A DNA stretch of 64,000 bases from Rhexocercosporidium sp. MPI-PUGE-AT-0058. Taxonomy: Eukaryota > Ascomycota > Leotiomycetes > Helotiales. Position numbers and translations under genes: made by a program. Below, in pieces: positions 47,409 to 58,578 of the stretch (the first letter of the stretch is position 1; each line of letters begins with the position of its first letter). The notes under the pieces are model-generated. The model was given only the letters and a program-made list of their open reading frames with translations, ran no database searches and was not told the DNA's origin. The stretch covers positions 248,001 to 312,000 of the forward strand of contig JAGTJL010000018.1 in assembly GCA_020746875.1 (NCBI GenBank), written 5' to 3'.

Positions 47409-48937
47409 CCTTAAAATATCGGAAACTGATTATTCGCTGGACTTCACGGTGCCGTGGCTCTGGTCGGTGGTGTTGGCTCCTCCCATGTTCTCTTTGACCT
47501 TCTTAATGTTGTGGCGACAGAGTACAGGTGTATTGAAATCAATTCGCATTATCCATTGCATCTAACATGAAACATAGACTGGATGAACGCTGCGGTGGTT
47601 GTCCTGCCCCAGCAATCTATTCCTAGTGGGCAAACAAGCGCACTACACAGCTAACATCATACCAGAGTATTCATAACGGTCACAATCCTTCTCTCTCGGA
47701 GGCCAATGTCAAGACAGCATATTCGCCATGTATCCGGCATCAAAACAACAAGCAGCGCCTGCCTCCTTTGAAATTCCTCCTCTGTTAATTATTAAGAGCA
47801 GTTTCATGTACATTCATTTACTAGTCGAAAGCTTGGATAGCTTCAAATAATAAAGCACTATCGATAAAGTGCCGCTACTTTTATACGATCTATAGCTCGC
47901 CTTACTGCGCTTGCAGAGGAGATAATATTTCCAGTACTTAATTCTCAGCACAGTCCTCGAAACTATTTCTAAAATATATCGGTTTGAGGAAGTGGCTACG
48001 GCACTTATTAAAACTCGTGTAGACCTAAATAAGGATTTTATTATAACGAAAGTAGCTATAAGGAGATAGATATTATTATAAAATATAATATTTTAAAATA
48101 ATATATTATAAGTATTATATTACTTTAATTAATTTATTCTAATAAATTTTAAATAAATAAGTATCTTTCTTAATAATAATCCACGAGTTATTAAGGCTCG
48201 TGACGCCGCTTTATAACGTAAACTAAGATTAAAAGATTATTAAGATAATTAAGGAAAGTTACGTATTATATTAAAAGATATTATTTTAAATTAGACTTCT
48301 CTAAACGAGTAATGAAAAAAGTATTCCTAAGTTAGCGGCGGTTAAAGAAAACGAGGCTAAAAGGAAATATTATTACACGCGTTAAAGCTAAAAGGTTAGC
48401 TAAGTTCTTTAGTTATAAATTAAAGAATAAGGAAATGCCGGCTTTTTAAATGCTTTATCTTAGCTTTAATTCTTAAGTTATTAATCCCGAATGTTATTAA
48501 CCTTGCTATTTATATTATTATTTATTTATCTAGCCGCGAACCGTAATTAATAAACTTTCATTCGGAAATTCACCTCTTGTGAATATTAATCGGTAATAAA
48601 TCGAAGATTATGCCGTATATTTTTTGACTTATTTAACACCTTATTAAGCGAATAATAATATATAATAACTTATAAACCGTCTAGCTTTCTTATAAAATAT
48701 ATTTTAGAACTAGAATACGCTTCTTACGTATATAAATATAAATTATAAGAAGTTCTTTTAAGTCTTCACTTAATATTATAAATATGACTTTTATAATAAT
48801 ATCCCGAGACCTCAGACGGGGAATTAACTAATATTTTCAACTGAAGAACGGAAACGTAATATTTTAATTTCACTTTCTGCTTGAAATAAAAAAGGTAGCT
48901 TCAGAATATCTCTTGGTACTAGGGAATTGGAGTATTA
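47409..48937. other. Intergenic DNA grading into AT-rich repeat
   Basis: Ordinary composition up to about 47.9 kb, then TA-rich, RIP-like sequence without recognisable coding. It holds no gene I can support. Confidence 0.5.
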
Positions 48938-49790
48938 AGTCCCTCTACTACCAATTGGACCACCCTCATATTTGGACCACCTCGCTTAATATATCGCTAT
49001 TTTCACTTACTTATCTTTAATAATTAATAATTATTCTATTCTCTTATCGATTTTCTTAATTTTTTGGAATTTAAATTAAGACGATAATAAAGCCGAAATA
49101 GACTAAGTATGATATGCTTAAGTAATTGATGCGGGCAAAAATAGCAAGTCCAAACGATACGCTTTAATTAAATAAAGTATTCCGAGGTCTACTCTTAAAT
49201 ACCGCATTTATAACCTAAATACTTATCAGGAGGCTGCTAGTCACTTGCAAAGGCTACTTACGGTATTAAAGGACTGTCTTATACACTGGATTTTAACTCA
49301 AGAAATATTAGGGCTCAGTATTACTTATACGCAAGTATGGCTTTTTGAAGAACGGCTTTCTATACTTTGAGGGAATACTCGTCTACTCGGAAAACAATAG
49401 GTTCAACGGTTTTTTAAGCGGAATCTTATTCTAAGTACTAAGAAGGAATATTCTATTAATTCTGTACGTATCAATAACGTAATATCCGATGTTATTAAGC
49501 CGTAGTTCCAGAAATTACAGATTCTAGCTATTAAGGCAGTTCTACCTGAAAATCGATAGAATATAAACGAGGCAAGGATTATAAAAGGCCTCATAATTAA
49601 TAGCTTAATTATTAATTATAAAAACCCATGTTTTATATAGCGAAAACAGCTTAGTTCCCTGAATTAAACCTTTTTTATTAAATATATTTCTGCAACTAGC
49701 AAGAAAATCACTCCACTTATAATATATAAGGGAAAATCGGTTTAGTAATAATAGTTTCTAGCGGATATTAATATATTCAAGGAATAGAAT
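48938..49790 (+). mobile_element. pogo/Fot1-type DNA transposon, RIP-mutated and truncated
   Basis: The left end begins after a TA with AGTCCCTCTACTACC and carries TTGGACCACC twice (48955, 48973). The plus strand near 49200-49640 reads as a CENP-B-like transposase with stops: YQEAASHLQRL, HWILTQEILGLSITYTQVW, LLGKQ, VQRFFKRNLILSTKKEYSI, ISDVIKP, KLQILAIKAVLPENR, and then INEAR where family members have MDExG. KNPCFI and further stops follow. It breaks off at about 49785, joined to a transcription-factor gene. The right end and the rest of the DDE domain are missing. Confidence 0.7.
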
Positions 49791-50451
49791 ATGCGAGGTG
49801 TAGCGCTGATAACGCCAGTATACCATACTTCAGGAAAGGGTAGCTGCATGCCATTTCGGGAATTGTCGTTTGCCATAGTCTTCTGCTCTCCGAACTGTGG
49901 CTGACGTCAAGACAAGTGGAAGACCTGAAATGCCGAAGAAGATCAAGGTGTTCCAAGGTCCAACTAGAAAAACTTCCCAGTGGAGCCCTGTTGACTGTGA
50001 GTGGTTGCATGGGAGAAGGTGATACGAGCCCACGCACTACAAAGTACCTCAGCTGATTACCACGAAAAAATGTCTGCAAAACAACTGGGCGCCAGCGAGC
50101 TCCGTTTATTATGACGCCGTTGTGTGTGTGGGCCCAGTGCCTCTTCATGCGCTTGACAGTAACGCAGAGATGGTCACACCCGCTCAATCCACAGGTAAAG
50201 CCTCGCTGGGTGGGGAGGAAAGGCACAGGGGTGGTGTCGTATTTAGGTAGAGGGACGTCTTTGGGATTGGCGAGGCTGAGGCTTCGAGTATATGTCATAA
50301 ACCCCTCGAGATCCGAGCGACAGATGCCATGGAGCTCTTTGAGATGGCGAGAGGTAGCCAAGGGTTGTATTGCATACCGACATTCTTTGCATATCAGGAC
50401 TTGATGGGCTGGGAGATAGGTGAGCAGTCGGGATTGCCGAGATGTAGGCAC
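49777..50451 (-). pseudogene. Truncated fungal transcription-factor-like gene with C2H2-type motifs
   Basis: An open frame of 224 codons starting MPTSRQSRLL. It has two zinc-finger-like elements: CKECRYAIQPLATSRHLKELH, and CGLSGCDHLCVTVKRMKRHWAHTH of the C2H2 kind seen beside fungal-specific transcription-factor domains. Then come LEHLDLLRHFRSSTCLDVS and the segment FLKYGILALSALHLAYSIP, as in the start of the Upc2-like fungal_trans domain. It stops where the Fot1 remnant begins, and the remaining several hundred residues of the family are absent. It was therefore cut at the 3' end by insertion or recombination. The frame itself has no stops. Confidence 0.7.
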
Positions 50452-50693
50452 GATGCGCTGGGACCGCAGATACAGTTAGCCTCCAAGTCGGAGCCTTATA
50501 CCATAGCCACAAACAAAGCACCTCTGTTAAAGGATACGTCTGTATGCGTAGATAGAAGCCAAATTTGAAAATATCCTTGCACCTCTCATGCTGTTGCTTC
50601 AACGAGAGCAGGTCAGTGAGCTGCTCCCATCGAGAGAGGGAGGAGAAAATAATACGAATATCACATACTGGTTCCTCTGGCAGTCCCTCTAAA

Positions 50694-52479
50694 TCAAGGC
50701 AGCTCAAAGACCCCCTGCTTTTCCATCGGCTCTTTGCGATCTGAAAGACCCGCGGCCAGCAGAGCATCGTCAAAGAGCCTTCCATGTCCATAATACTCAG
50801 CAATTTTTTGAGGAGTGAGTTCCTTGTACTCTAACTCCTCCGGCACTAGCACACTCGCCGGGTCCGACAGTGCTCTTGGATCAACACCCACCTCCACGAG
50901 AAAGGTTATCATTTTTGCAGAGCCACTTGCTGCTGCGAGGTGCAAGAGGGTCCAGCCTCTGCTGTCTTTCAAGGTCAGTAAGATAGGGACTGGTATATGT
51001 TCTGCGAGGAAGGAGAATGTTGACATATTCCCATATCGGGCAGCACACTGAAGGGGAGTCCAGTTTCCGAAGACAGTTTCCCGGTTTACGGATGCGCCAA
51101 GATTAATAAGTTTACTGACATGGAACCCAAACCCAAACGCAGCGGCGCGGTGGATAGGGGCCCAGCCGACTGTGTCAGAGTAATCCCAGCCGTTGAAGCG
51201 ATTGGCACAGCAAATGTCTAGGATTTCGAGAGTGCACGAGTGGTTTGGGAGGTCTGGATCCCATAGGTAGAAGAGAGACGTCCAGGCGCGAGCATTGACA
51301 TATTCTAAATCTGCTCCGGCGGCGAGAAGGAGGCGGAGAATGGTAGAGTGGCCAAGGAGGAAGGCATTGTTTAAGGCACTACTGGTTCATGTGAGGAAGA
51401 TGGGGCAGTTTTAAGGAAGGAATGCTTACGTTTCTTTAGTGCCGAAGGTGAGGTTTGGATCTGCTCCTTGGTCGAGGAGGGTTTTGACTGCGCTGAGATG
51501 TCCAGCACGGATAGCGAACTTGCTCCTTATTAGTATTTTCCAACACATGGAGATTGGGCAGAGAACATACCCGCAGTAGCGTAAGATTGCCGGGTACCAT
51601 ATCATTTGGATGTGCCTGACCAGAAGCGAAGAGATCTTGAATGCGCGGGATATCATTGCTCTTGCAAGCTTTGACAATCTCTGAGTCTAAGGGGACGATT
51701 CTTTGCGGGCAGAGGGTCATTGAGAGGGCAGACGGCCAACCCTCTTTGATATTCATATGTCCTCTCAGGACTCTGCCCCAAAGTATAGGCCAACGGAAGC
51801 GCATGCTATATGTGCTATGGTAATAGTCTCTTGATATGACAAGGCTAGCGTTGATTCCAAGGTAATAGACGAGCCACATGAATCTGTGGATGGATGCTGA
51901 AATTCGCGGGCTTTGTCTCCTGTGGGCAATTGCTAAGAGGCAACAAATCTGAGAATTTCGGTTGTTTTGAAATGCGTGGAAATTATTGCGGTGCTGTTCT
52001 GCGGCCGAACGTTCCAGCGCAAGCTCCTTTTGGAGCTCCTCTCTTTTTTGCACTATTAGCTTTTAGATATATTTTGCCAGAGATTCAACTTACATCTTTT
52101 GAAGAACGGCAAGCACTAATGTTAATTTGAGGGAACTTTCCGTTTCCTTGAGGAGAGCAAGGTCTCCTATCACTTTGCCTTTTCCACCCGCAGCCCATCG
52201 GAGACGATCTCGTTTTTTACCTGATTTGAATTCTATAGGCAATGCAGATGTGATCTCTGCAATTGAAAGTTCCGCCGGCACTATCCTCCGTCTTATTTCA
52301 GGGGAGAGGCTGTCTAATTGGGCCTGATTGGCTCGAAGATGTGCTTGTTGACGCTGAGCATGACACACTTGCTTCTCCGCATCTCGAAAATTTTTGTAAA
52401 AGCTGCTCGCTGACGAGGCTGTCGTCCCAGCTGCCCCGGCAATTGTCAAGCCTGATACAGCTAAGCTTAACGGATCCAT
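50694..52479 (-). CDS. Ankyrin-repeat protein with fungal N-terminal helical domain
   Basis: Starts MDPLSLAVSGLTIAGAAG, the usual beginning of fungal NLR-like and ankyrin proteins. A coiled segment follows (DAEKQVCHAQRQQAHLRANQ), then KREELQKELALERSAAEQH. Ankyrin repeats occupy the C-terminal half: AIRAGHLSAVKTLLDQGADP, NNAFLLGHSTILRLLLAAGA, APIHRAAAFGFGFHVSKLIN, PLQCAARYGNMSTFSFLAEH and TLLHLAAASGSAKMITFLVE. Introns near 51570-51528 and 51429-51382 splice in frame. The first junction (donor at 52098, acceptor near 52056) is one nucleotide out of phase, so either a different splice site is used or there is a lesion. The role of such proteins is likely non-self recognition or scaffolding; this is inference. 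Confidence 0.65.
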
Positions 52480-52876
52480 GACTAAAGGAAAAGAAGATTT
52501 CGAGATGGGCAAGATATATCCTTCGCAGCCTTGTGAGTCGCATTTTGGCGGAAGAGTCGCGGCATCGCGATCTTTAATAAGACACAGAAAGATATGATCG
52601 GGCATAACTGACGCCCAGCTTTAGGAGAGATGAGGTGCTTGTTTGTGAAGAGAGGTATTTAACATGAATGGCTGGATTGCTGGAGTCAACCTTATACGGG
52701 GTTTGGGTAGCACTGCAGCTGGGTGTTGGAAGTAACGTTTCCAGCCCAACGATATTAATGTAGCACAAGAAAGCGTACGCAGAACTCAATTAGGGCAAAA
52801 TCAAGTATATTATCAACTGGATAGACCTAAGAACGAGGGCATTCAGCCACGTATAGCGCCTACAGGTGAGACGTGC
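52480..52876. other. Upstream region of the ankyrin gene
   Basis: No gene recognised; probably promoter and leader of the minus-strand ankyrin gene. Confidence 0.35.
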
Positions 52877-53347
52877 ATGAAATGGGGCTTGTCTCTGAGC
52901 AGCCAGGACACATTGCACGCTGAGTTTGCAGTAATGATATCACGTGACGATCATCTGCTCGTGGAAAGAATGGGTGAAGAAAAACACGAGAAGTCGAGGA
53001 TGACACCATACCTGAACCCTCTAGAACACACCTACAGCCGTATTGCCCCTAACCCCCAACTGTCTCCGGGAATTGCACATCGAGAGTCGCACTGGCGCGA
53101 AGCTTGGACACCACTTATCACGGGATGCCGCGTTGAATACGTGCTCAGGTATTATGTGATCGATCTCGTTCAGATTTTTTTTCAAAGCTCCCTCAGGCTT
53201 CCTCTTGATTCCTCGCGCTATGACTTGTATCTAGAAGTAATACATATGCATGAGCCCCCACAGGTTTGGAAACTCCAACTGGTTTGCGCACTCAGTTTGG
53301 CAGGCACTGGAGCCAACGCCCAAAGTGAACGCAAAAAGACTGGTTGA
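52877..53347 (+). CDS. Hypothetical protein, unrecognised
   Basis: An open frame of 156 codons with no family I know. It lies beside a hairpin and LINE debris, so it may be part of a repeat rather than a gene. Confidence 0.2.
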   Translation: MKWGLSLSSQDTLHAEFAVMISRDDHLLVERMGEEKHEKSRMTPYLNPLEHTYSRIAPNPQLSPGIAHRESHWREAWTPLITGCRVEYVLRYYVIDLVQIFFQSSLRLPLDSSRYDLYLEVIHMHEPPQVWKLQLVCALSLAGTGANAQSERKKTG

Positions 53348-53461
53348 ATATCTAGATCTCACGCTAGAATGAACGCAGGGCGCAACCAAATGGGAGTACG
53401 CAAATCAGCCCAAACCAGCTCTCGTGCGCAACCAAATCGAATGCGCAAGCAGGTCAAATGT

Positions 53462-53542
53462 ACGGAAGGGGGTCTCAAGTGGGTCTCGCCCACCCTTGTA
53501 AGTTCCTCAAATGATTGGGTGGGCGAGACCCACTTCTTCCGT
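53462..53542. repeat. Strong hairpin: perfect 19-bp arms plus a 7-bp outer stem
   Basis: Arms AAGTGGGTCTCGCCCACCC (53477-53495) and its exact reverse complement (53517-53535) flank a 21-nt loop. An outer stem, ACGGAAG (53462-53468) with CTTCCGT (53536-53542), continues the pairing across a one-sided 8-nt bulge. It is GC-rich and very stable. It could be a foldback element, a terminator or a recombination relic. Confidence 0.85.
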
Positions 53543-53559
53543 TCTGATGATCGTCGTCA

Positions 53560-53965
53560 GTATGTAAGCTCAACCACGCCCTCTTCGCCGCCGAACAAGC
53601 CCATCAGAAAAGACGTCGATTGTAAAGAGGGGGGAGGTCTTGAGCACGCCTAAACTCACACTGAAAGCAGCAAAATTCATGGCAGCAACTCGGCTCCTAG
53701 GGCAATTCAGGGGGCCAGAGGAAGAAGAGGCTTACTATGAGTAGACCGGGGAGACTGCTGCACTTACAGAGCAGACACTTGGGCTGCGACATAGGACAAA
53801 CAATTTGTACATTAGCCATAGACGAACTCGGAGGTCGAATTAAGACCCGCTAGGCCTCGATTTGACCTAAGAGGAGTAGAATCGCGCGGGGTGGAAGATC
53901 CAGCATTACGTAAGCCTGCCGGCCTTAAGGGCTGCTGGAACGGGCATTAAATTGAATAAATCAAT
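53560..53965 (+). mobile_element. LINE C-terminus and 3' tail
   Basis: The frame reading LSTPKLTLKAAKFMAATRLL, then GQFRGPEEEEAYYE and a stop (about 53640-53743), resembles the very end of fungal LINE polyproteins (…AAxFMxxTxxLGQF). The untranslated part ends in an AATAAATCAATCAATCA tail near 53945-53965. A 30-bp motif near 53890-53920 recurs at about 54810-54840. Confidence 0.5.
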
Positions 53966-54869
53966 CAATCATTGTTCCCTCCCCCACGACATTAGCATCA
54001 AAAGCCCAAGCAAATTTTTGGAAACCACACACTCTACAGCACCTCACACGCCTTCAGGGGCAGTTCTATTGACTTGTATATGCTATCGGTGGGCTGCAGA
54101 CTACTTTTAGACAGGTGCAAGCTTTTAGACTGCCCCTGACACATTGCTTCCACCCCTCGAGCGACAGCAACCTCACAAACCCACAACTACCTCACTGCAA
54201 CATAGGAACCCTTGTTTCTAAACCGAACTTTTCGACCTCTTCTTACGGAAACCTCCCTAAAATAGCATGCAGCCTGCAAGCTAAAGAAACCCGTCTCCGA
54301 ATACCCTGTTCGCGCCCAAAACTACTTCTCATCTCCAACCTTCTCTCGCCTTCCGATAACCTGATACCAACCTTCCGACAACTACAGCGAAACGCGGCTC
54401 CGAGTAGAATTCTGGCTGCAAAGACCGCACTAAGTCTCGACGAAATCGCGCTCGATCGCAAACCTCTGGGAGTGGTGCCCCGGAGCCTTCCCCTATACAG
54501 TAACAGCGATTTGATTGGAAGAAAACCAGCTTCTGATCAAAGTTGAGGACTACGCCTATTGTTCAAGCCGGATCTTTGTATGATCTGGAGGGAAGGGTAG
54601 CAGAGAGAAGAAGTCTAGGGGGCTACAGGAGCTATGGGGCACATATTCAGCAATAGGGCCAAGGGGTGGGTGCTGCTGCATTTACTGGAACTATCGACGT
54701 AAGGGCTTTAGGGTCCCTGGCAGGGAAGGATAGGACATTCACACTGCGTCCCGAATAGCCTGCTCCCGTGAGTAGGCTGATGTACGGCTACAGTATCATA
54801 TTTTAAAGAAACGCGTGAGGTGGAAGATCCAGCCTTACGTAGGGGAAGATAATTTTAGGATTAGTTGGC
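53966..54869. other. Repeat-rich stretch with an unrecognised open frame
   Basis: A plus-strand frame at 54115-54546 (Ser/Leu/Pro-rich) matches nothing I know. From about 54640 the sequence resembles LINE 3' untranslated DNA, sharing GGTGGAAGATCCAGC with 53900. Confidence 0.35.
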
Positions 54870-55275
54870 TGTCGGGAGTTAGAAGTTGGTGAAGACATTG
54901 GGCTCGTTTGGTATTCCGGCAAATGAAAGGGCAGACATTGCAGCAAAAGAGGCGGCCTGCTGGAGGGCAACCGATGTGCGTCGGAAACCGTGCAAACACT
55001 CCAACACGGCTATATCGTCTGCGAACTACACTAAAGACTTGGATTCCTTTACCAGAGGCGCGTCCCGGAGATTACATACCCAAATTGTGTCTGTGGGGAA
55101 GGCAGACAGACAGTGAATGGACTTGCTCATGAGATGTAGGAAATTCGGTGACCGACGCCAGGAACTTTTCGGAAACCCAGCACGGAGCGACTTACGGGCA
55201 TGCTAAACGAGCGCAAAGCAGCCACGAAGCAGTCAGATTCATGGAACAAACACAGATCCTTGGGATCATGGGATA
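54870..55275 (+). mobile_element. LINE fragment with RNase H end
   Basis: FGIPANERADIAAKEAACWR (54900-54965) is the last conserved part of the RNase H domain of I/Tad-type LINEs (GIPGNERAD..AKEA). Downstream, in shifting frames, are the CxCG..QTV remains, and then LNERKAATKQ and GTNTDPW-like sequence near 55200-55260, the usual C-terminus. It is decayed by indels. Confidence 0.6.
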
Positions 55276-55747
55276 GACAAAGTTAACGCACTGGGGAGAG
55301 ACGGTAGGTACGAGGAGGCAAGATGGACAAGCGGCTGCCAAGGAAGATGAACAAATTCCTTGATAGGAGTCGCCAGTTATGATCACGTGACAAAAGAAAT
55401 ACACACTCCCAGATGTAAACGGTCTTGTCTTTCGCTGGGGCCTGAACTTAGCAAATTCCGAAGAAACCACGGGAAACAGGTATGATATCTCTTCCAGATG
55501 ACCTCCAGTTTCCCTCTTCTACAATCATGGACCACGTTAACCGTATTGTCTATCCAGCCTACCAGTCCACCGAACTTGAACCTTCGTACCTAGCAGTTTC
55601 GCACACCATTATCGATCAAATCGACCGTACCTGAACGTTGTTATCTGGCAGTATGCGCATCTTGCAGTATCGCACTCAGGACATTGAGTCTAGCCACAAG
55701 CAAGCCATGAGTCGTTACTGCCCGGGCTATATGGGCGTCAGCATAGC
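55276..55747. other. No feature seen
   Basis: Ordinary composition. The short open frames look like noise beside LINE debris. Confidence 0.35.
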
Positions 55748-56152
55748 TTAGAGAATCAACCATGAGAGCGAAACATACGATGATCCTTGCCCACATCCCC
55801 CATCGCAACGGTCGTCACCGCAATATGGGCATTTGCGATGGCCCAGAAATGGTAGAGCCAAGGATGATCTAAACCGGTCAGTGTTAATGAATTTTTTTAG
55901 GGCGTATAATTGAACTGACAGTACAAATCCTGCCACCTGGTCGACTCTTACGCCAGCTTTCCAAAGTACAGGTCCTGCGATAATGAACAGAATAGCTGAG
56001 AGAAGGCCTGCAAGGACCTTGGACAGAAGATATTTGCTCCGGGAAACTGTGTTTAATATAAGGCAGAAGAAGACCGCGCTGACTAGCCAAGTAGAGAAGA
56101 ATGTTGTGAGCGAGAATGGAGACTGGTCGAGAGTTGCAGCCATGGTTGGCAT
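55748..56152 (-). CDS. Small membrane protein, unknown function
   Basis: A frame from MPTMAATLDQSPFSL with two hydrophobic segments (TWLVSAVFFCLILNTV, LAGLLSAILFIIAGPVLW). A probable intron lies at about 55924-55872 (GTCAGT..TTTAG). After it, one frame gives CPYCGDDRCDGGCG and the other HPWLYHFWAIANAHIAVTTV; I cannot decide between them. The mixture of membrane segments resembles the proteins at 46 kb and 57 kb. Confidence 0.4.
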   Translation of the reverse strand: MPTMAATLDQSPFSLTTFFSTWLVSAVFFCLILNTVSRSKYLLSKVLAGLLSAILFIIAGPVLWKAGVRVDQVAGFVLSVQLYALKKFINTDRFRSSLALPFLGHRKCPYCGDDRCDGGCGQGSSYVSLSWLIL

Positions 56153-56531
56153 TAATAGAGAGGACGCCACAGCCTTTGGATCTTCTTTCGTTATGAAAGT
56201 TGAAGATGGTTTTGAAATATAGAACTATACTTCGGTCTGAAAGGCATTTAACAGTACGAAAAACTACCTGATGAGAAGGCAAGTGCTGCTTTTGCGCAAA
56301 GTTTTTACAGTTATTACCACTCACCTCGCCTCACTGCCCCCGAGGAAAGGGTCCATAGGGGATGCATTGTTTGTGTATAAAAGTCAATTGCGAATGTTTT
56401 GGAGGCGGCGACTTTGGTGCACGGTTTAATTTTTCAATCGCTCGTCACATTGGCTCGGATAAACTCACTAGTCAAGATGTGCGATTGAACAGGGTAACCG
56501 GCATCCGATAAACGGATCGGCCACCCAATAG

Positions 56532-56580
56532 TTAGTGCCCTTTAGGCTTAGGGGCGAAATAAGCCTTCATCATCATTGGT
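56532..56580 (+). repeat. LINE 3' end, second copy
   Basis: AGTGCCCTTTAGGCTTAGGG..AATAAGCCTTCATCATCAT matches, inverted, the 3' end of the LINE at 9811-9871. Both end in CAT/ATG triplets, the tail of the family. Only this short end can be recognised here; the upstream part is not evident. Confidence 0.65.
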
Positions 56581-57133
56581 AGAAGGTAGGTACCGGAGTG
56601 GGTCTCGTCCAGCCCAGTATTTTCTCTCGCCAGTTGTAGAAATTTGTGGGGGAATTCAGAGTGTTCGATTTTGTTCTTTGAAACCCCCTTCCGTACTGTG
56701 GTGCAGCAATGGTGCAGCCAATGATGCATCGTATGCCACACTTTCCATGGCAAAAACGACACCCTGGCTTCCCACCACTCAGAGCAACCCACAGAGCAAG
56801 GGTTGCCGCTTTATTTAGGGACCAGGAATCGTACGGGGACTATCCATGTCCAATAGCAGAGCGATATTAGGTGGGGGGCGTTGGCCGATTATCTAAGCAG
56901 ATCCGGACCCAAGAGTCTTGAAGTCTATAGACTGACGATTGCATGTGCTGCACTTGCGATCCCTATTGTAAGTCGCATCGTGCTGTGAATCAAGCCGGTT
57001 AGTTATGTAAATGGTTCTAATTTAGTTCACGCAGACATCACGCTGACTAGCATTTAAGTATTCTGAACCTACCTCGGCCGAAGACACCTTGAGTGATTCT
57101 CGATTCTAAAGCCGCTCTTATCATACCAACTTG

Positions 57134-57781
57134 ATGTCGAGAGCTTCCCTGAGAGGTCAAAGGACTGGGGCTCTCTGTTCTGCTGGAGGAACATCTGGTT
57201 ACAGTGGCGCCATGGGAAAGAAAACTGGCGGAGGATGTGAGCGACCATTGAATGGTCTGGAACAAAGAAGCTCTACAACAGTTTCTACAATTTTAATGTG
57301 GATAGGGTGGATTGCCGCCACCTTTGTCCAGTTCGTATGTGTTCTCTTTATAAGACAGTATGATGCATCGCATTCAGATATTAGAAGCCATCCTCCGCCT
57401 CCTCCGCCTCCTCCGCCTGTTTCCAACCCTTCAAACGTAAGCCTTTGATCACATCCACTTTTGAGTAGCATCTGATTTGTAAGATAGGACACTCCGAGCC
57501 TTTGGCGACTTCCTTTCCAACGCGGCATTTTTCGCCCATCTACGCCTTTCTTCACAAATGCTGTTATGATCTATGGTTCTGCTGTCTTGGTTTGTTATAA
57601 CCTACGGAAATCCGACTCCTATCAAGATCACATTCTTTTACTGGGGATCCTAGGAGGCGCAGTGTTATATGTGTATAATGCAGTTTATGAAGGAAACATA
57701 GTTGGCTTCAAGGACATTATGCCGGCTGTCATTTCCCTGAGCCTAGTTTTGAGCGTCTGCGTACACCAAGCTCTTCGTTAA
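57134..57781 (+). CDS. Small membrane protein, unknown function
   Basis: Two exons (57134-57436 and 57488-57781, 51-nt intron) give 198 residues, closing exactly in frame. Hydrophobic segments are MWIGWIAATFVQFVCVLFI, MIYGSAVLVCYN, ILLLGILGGAVLYVYNAVY and MPAVISLSLVLSVCV. A run of Pro (residues ~87-96, CCTCCGCCT repeats) precedes the intron. No family known to me. It may form one multi-exon gene with the next open frame. Confidence 0.55.
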
Positions 57782-58098
57782 ACATCTTAAGGTACGTCGC
57801 TTTTCTGATGTACTAGCTGCAAAGAATAAAATCCGACAATCACCGAGTAGCTTTTTTGATTCTTAAACTCCTAAAGTCATCATTTTAATGTCTGTAGTAT
57901 CGTTATCGCGGTCACAAGCACCCTGTTGTCCTCAGCAGCTAGCCAGACAACAAGCTAGAACATATTTCCTTCGCAGAGAGGTGCTCTGGACTACGTTCGG
58001 CTCATCTTCTGTTTGCACGTCGTCAAAGCTGTGACAGGGTGTGGCTGTAGGTTACGTATGGGATCTCGTCCATTCTGTAGATCCAACATGGGTAGGGC

Positions 58099-58578
58099 TT
58101 GGTTGCTCGGTATGGAAGTAAGCTCATTTTAATATCCCTTGGTTCTGCAGTAAATTGCGATTTTTATGCTAATATAACTTCAGTACGATTGAGATTTATG
58201 TTGGAATTATTTGCGCGTGCCTTATTAGTAGGAGAACCGCTAATACTCTCCGTAATACATCGACCGCTGAACATGAACTTGAGTCGTGCAAAGGACTCCG
58301 GAAGAGTACCATACTGCGAAAGAGCAAACAGCAGACACACACAGATAATGAGGGCCAGGAAGATACACATCCATGGGATGCAGACCAAAGAGCAACCCCG
58401 CAGCTGGCTGGCGATGATACTTGTTACGGAGGGGAACATTGTCCCCTATCTAACTGCACTGATTTTGACGTTTCTGGTCTTCTTGGCGCACCATGTCCTC
58501 TTTTTTTCGGCGTATATCTGGCGCTTGTGTAGTTTGGGGTGGTATTCGGTATTTCTTACTCCATTTCCTATCAAATAG
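58099..58578 (+). CDS. Membrane-protein C-terminus carrying the duplicated segment
   Basis: The last 70 codons contain KIHIHGMQTKEQPRSWLAMI, NIVPYLTALILTFLVFLAHH and LFFSAYIWRL: two likely membrane segments. This part is a near copy of 47138-47328. The upstream portion is open but unfamiliar. It could be the last exon of a gene starting at 57134 or a separate remnant. Confidence 0.4.
   Translation: MVARYGSKLILISLGSAVNCDFYANITSVRLRFMLELFARALLVGEPLILSVIHRPLNMNLSRAKDSGRVPYCERANSRHTQIMRARKIHIHGMQTKEQPRSWLAMILVTEGNIVPYLTALILTFLVFLAHHVLFFSAYIWRLCSLGWYSVFLTPFPIK

Noticed and set aside
54115..54546. 143-codon plus-strand open frame
   Set aside because: No family match; surrounded by LINE debris. 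Kept only as a remark, not as a gene.
57385..57420. CCTCCGCCT triplet repeats as a possible regulatory or satellite element
   Set aside because: They simply encode a Pro run in the exon of the small membrane protein.
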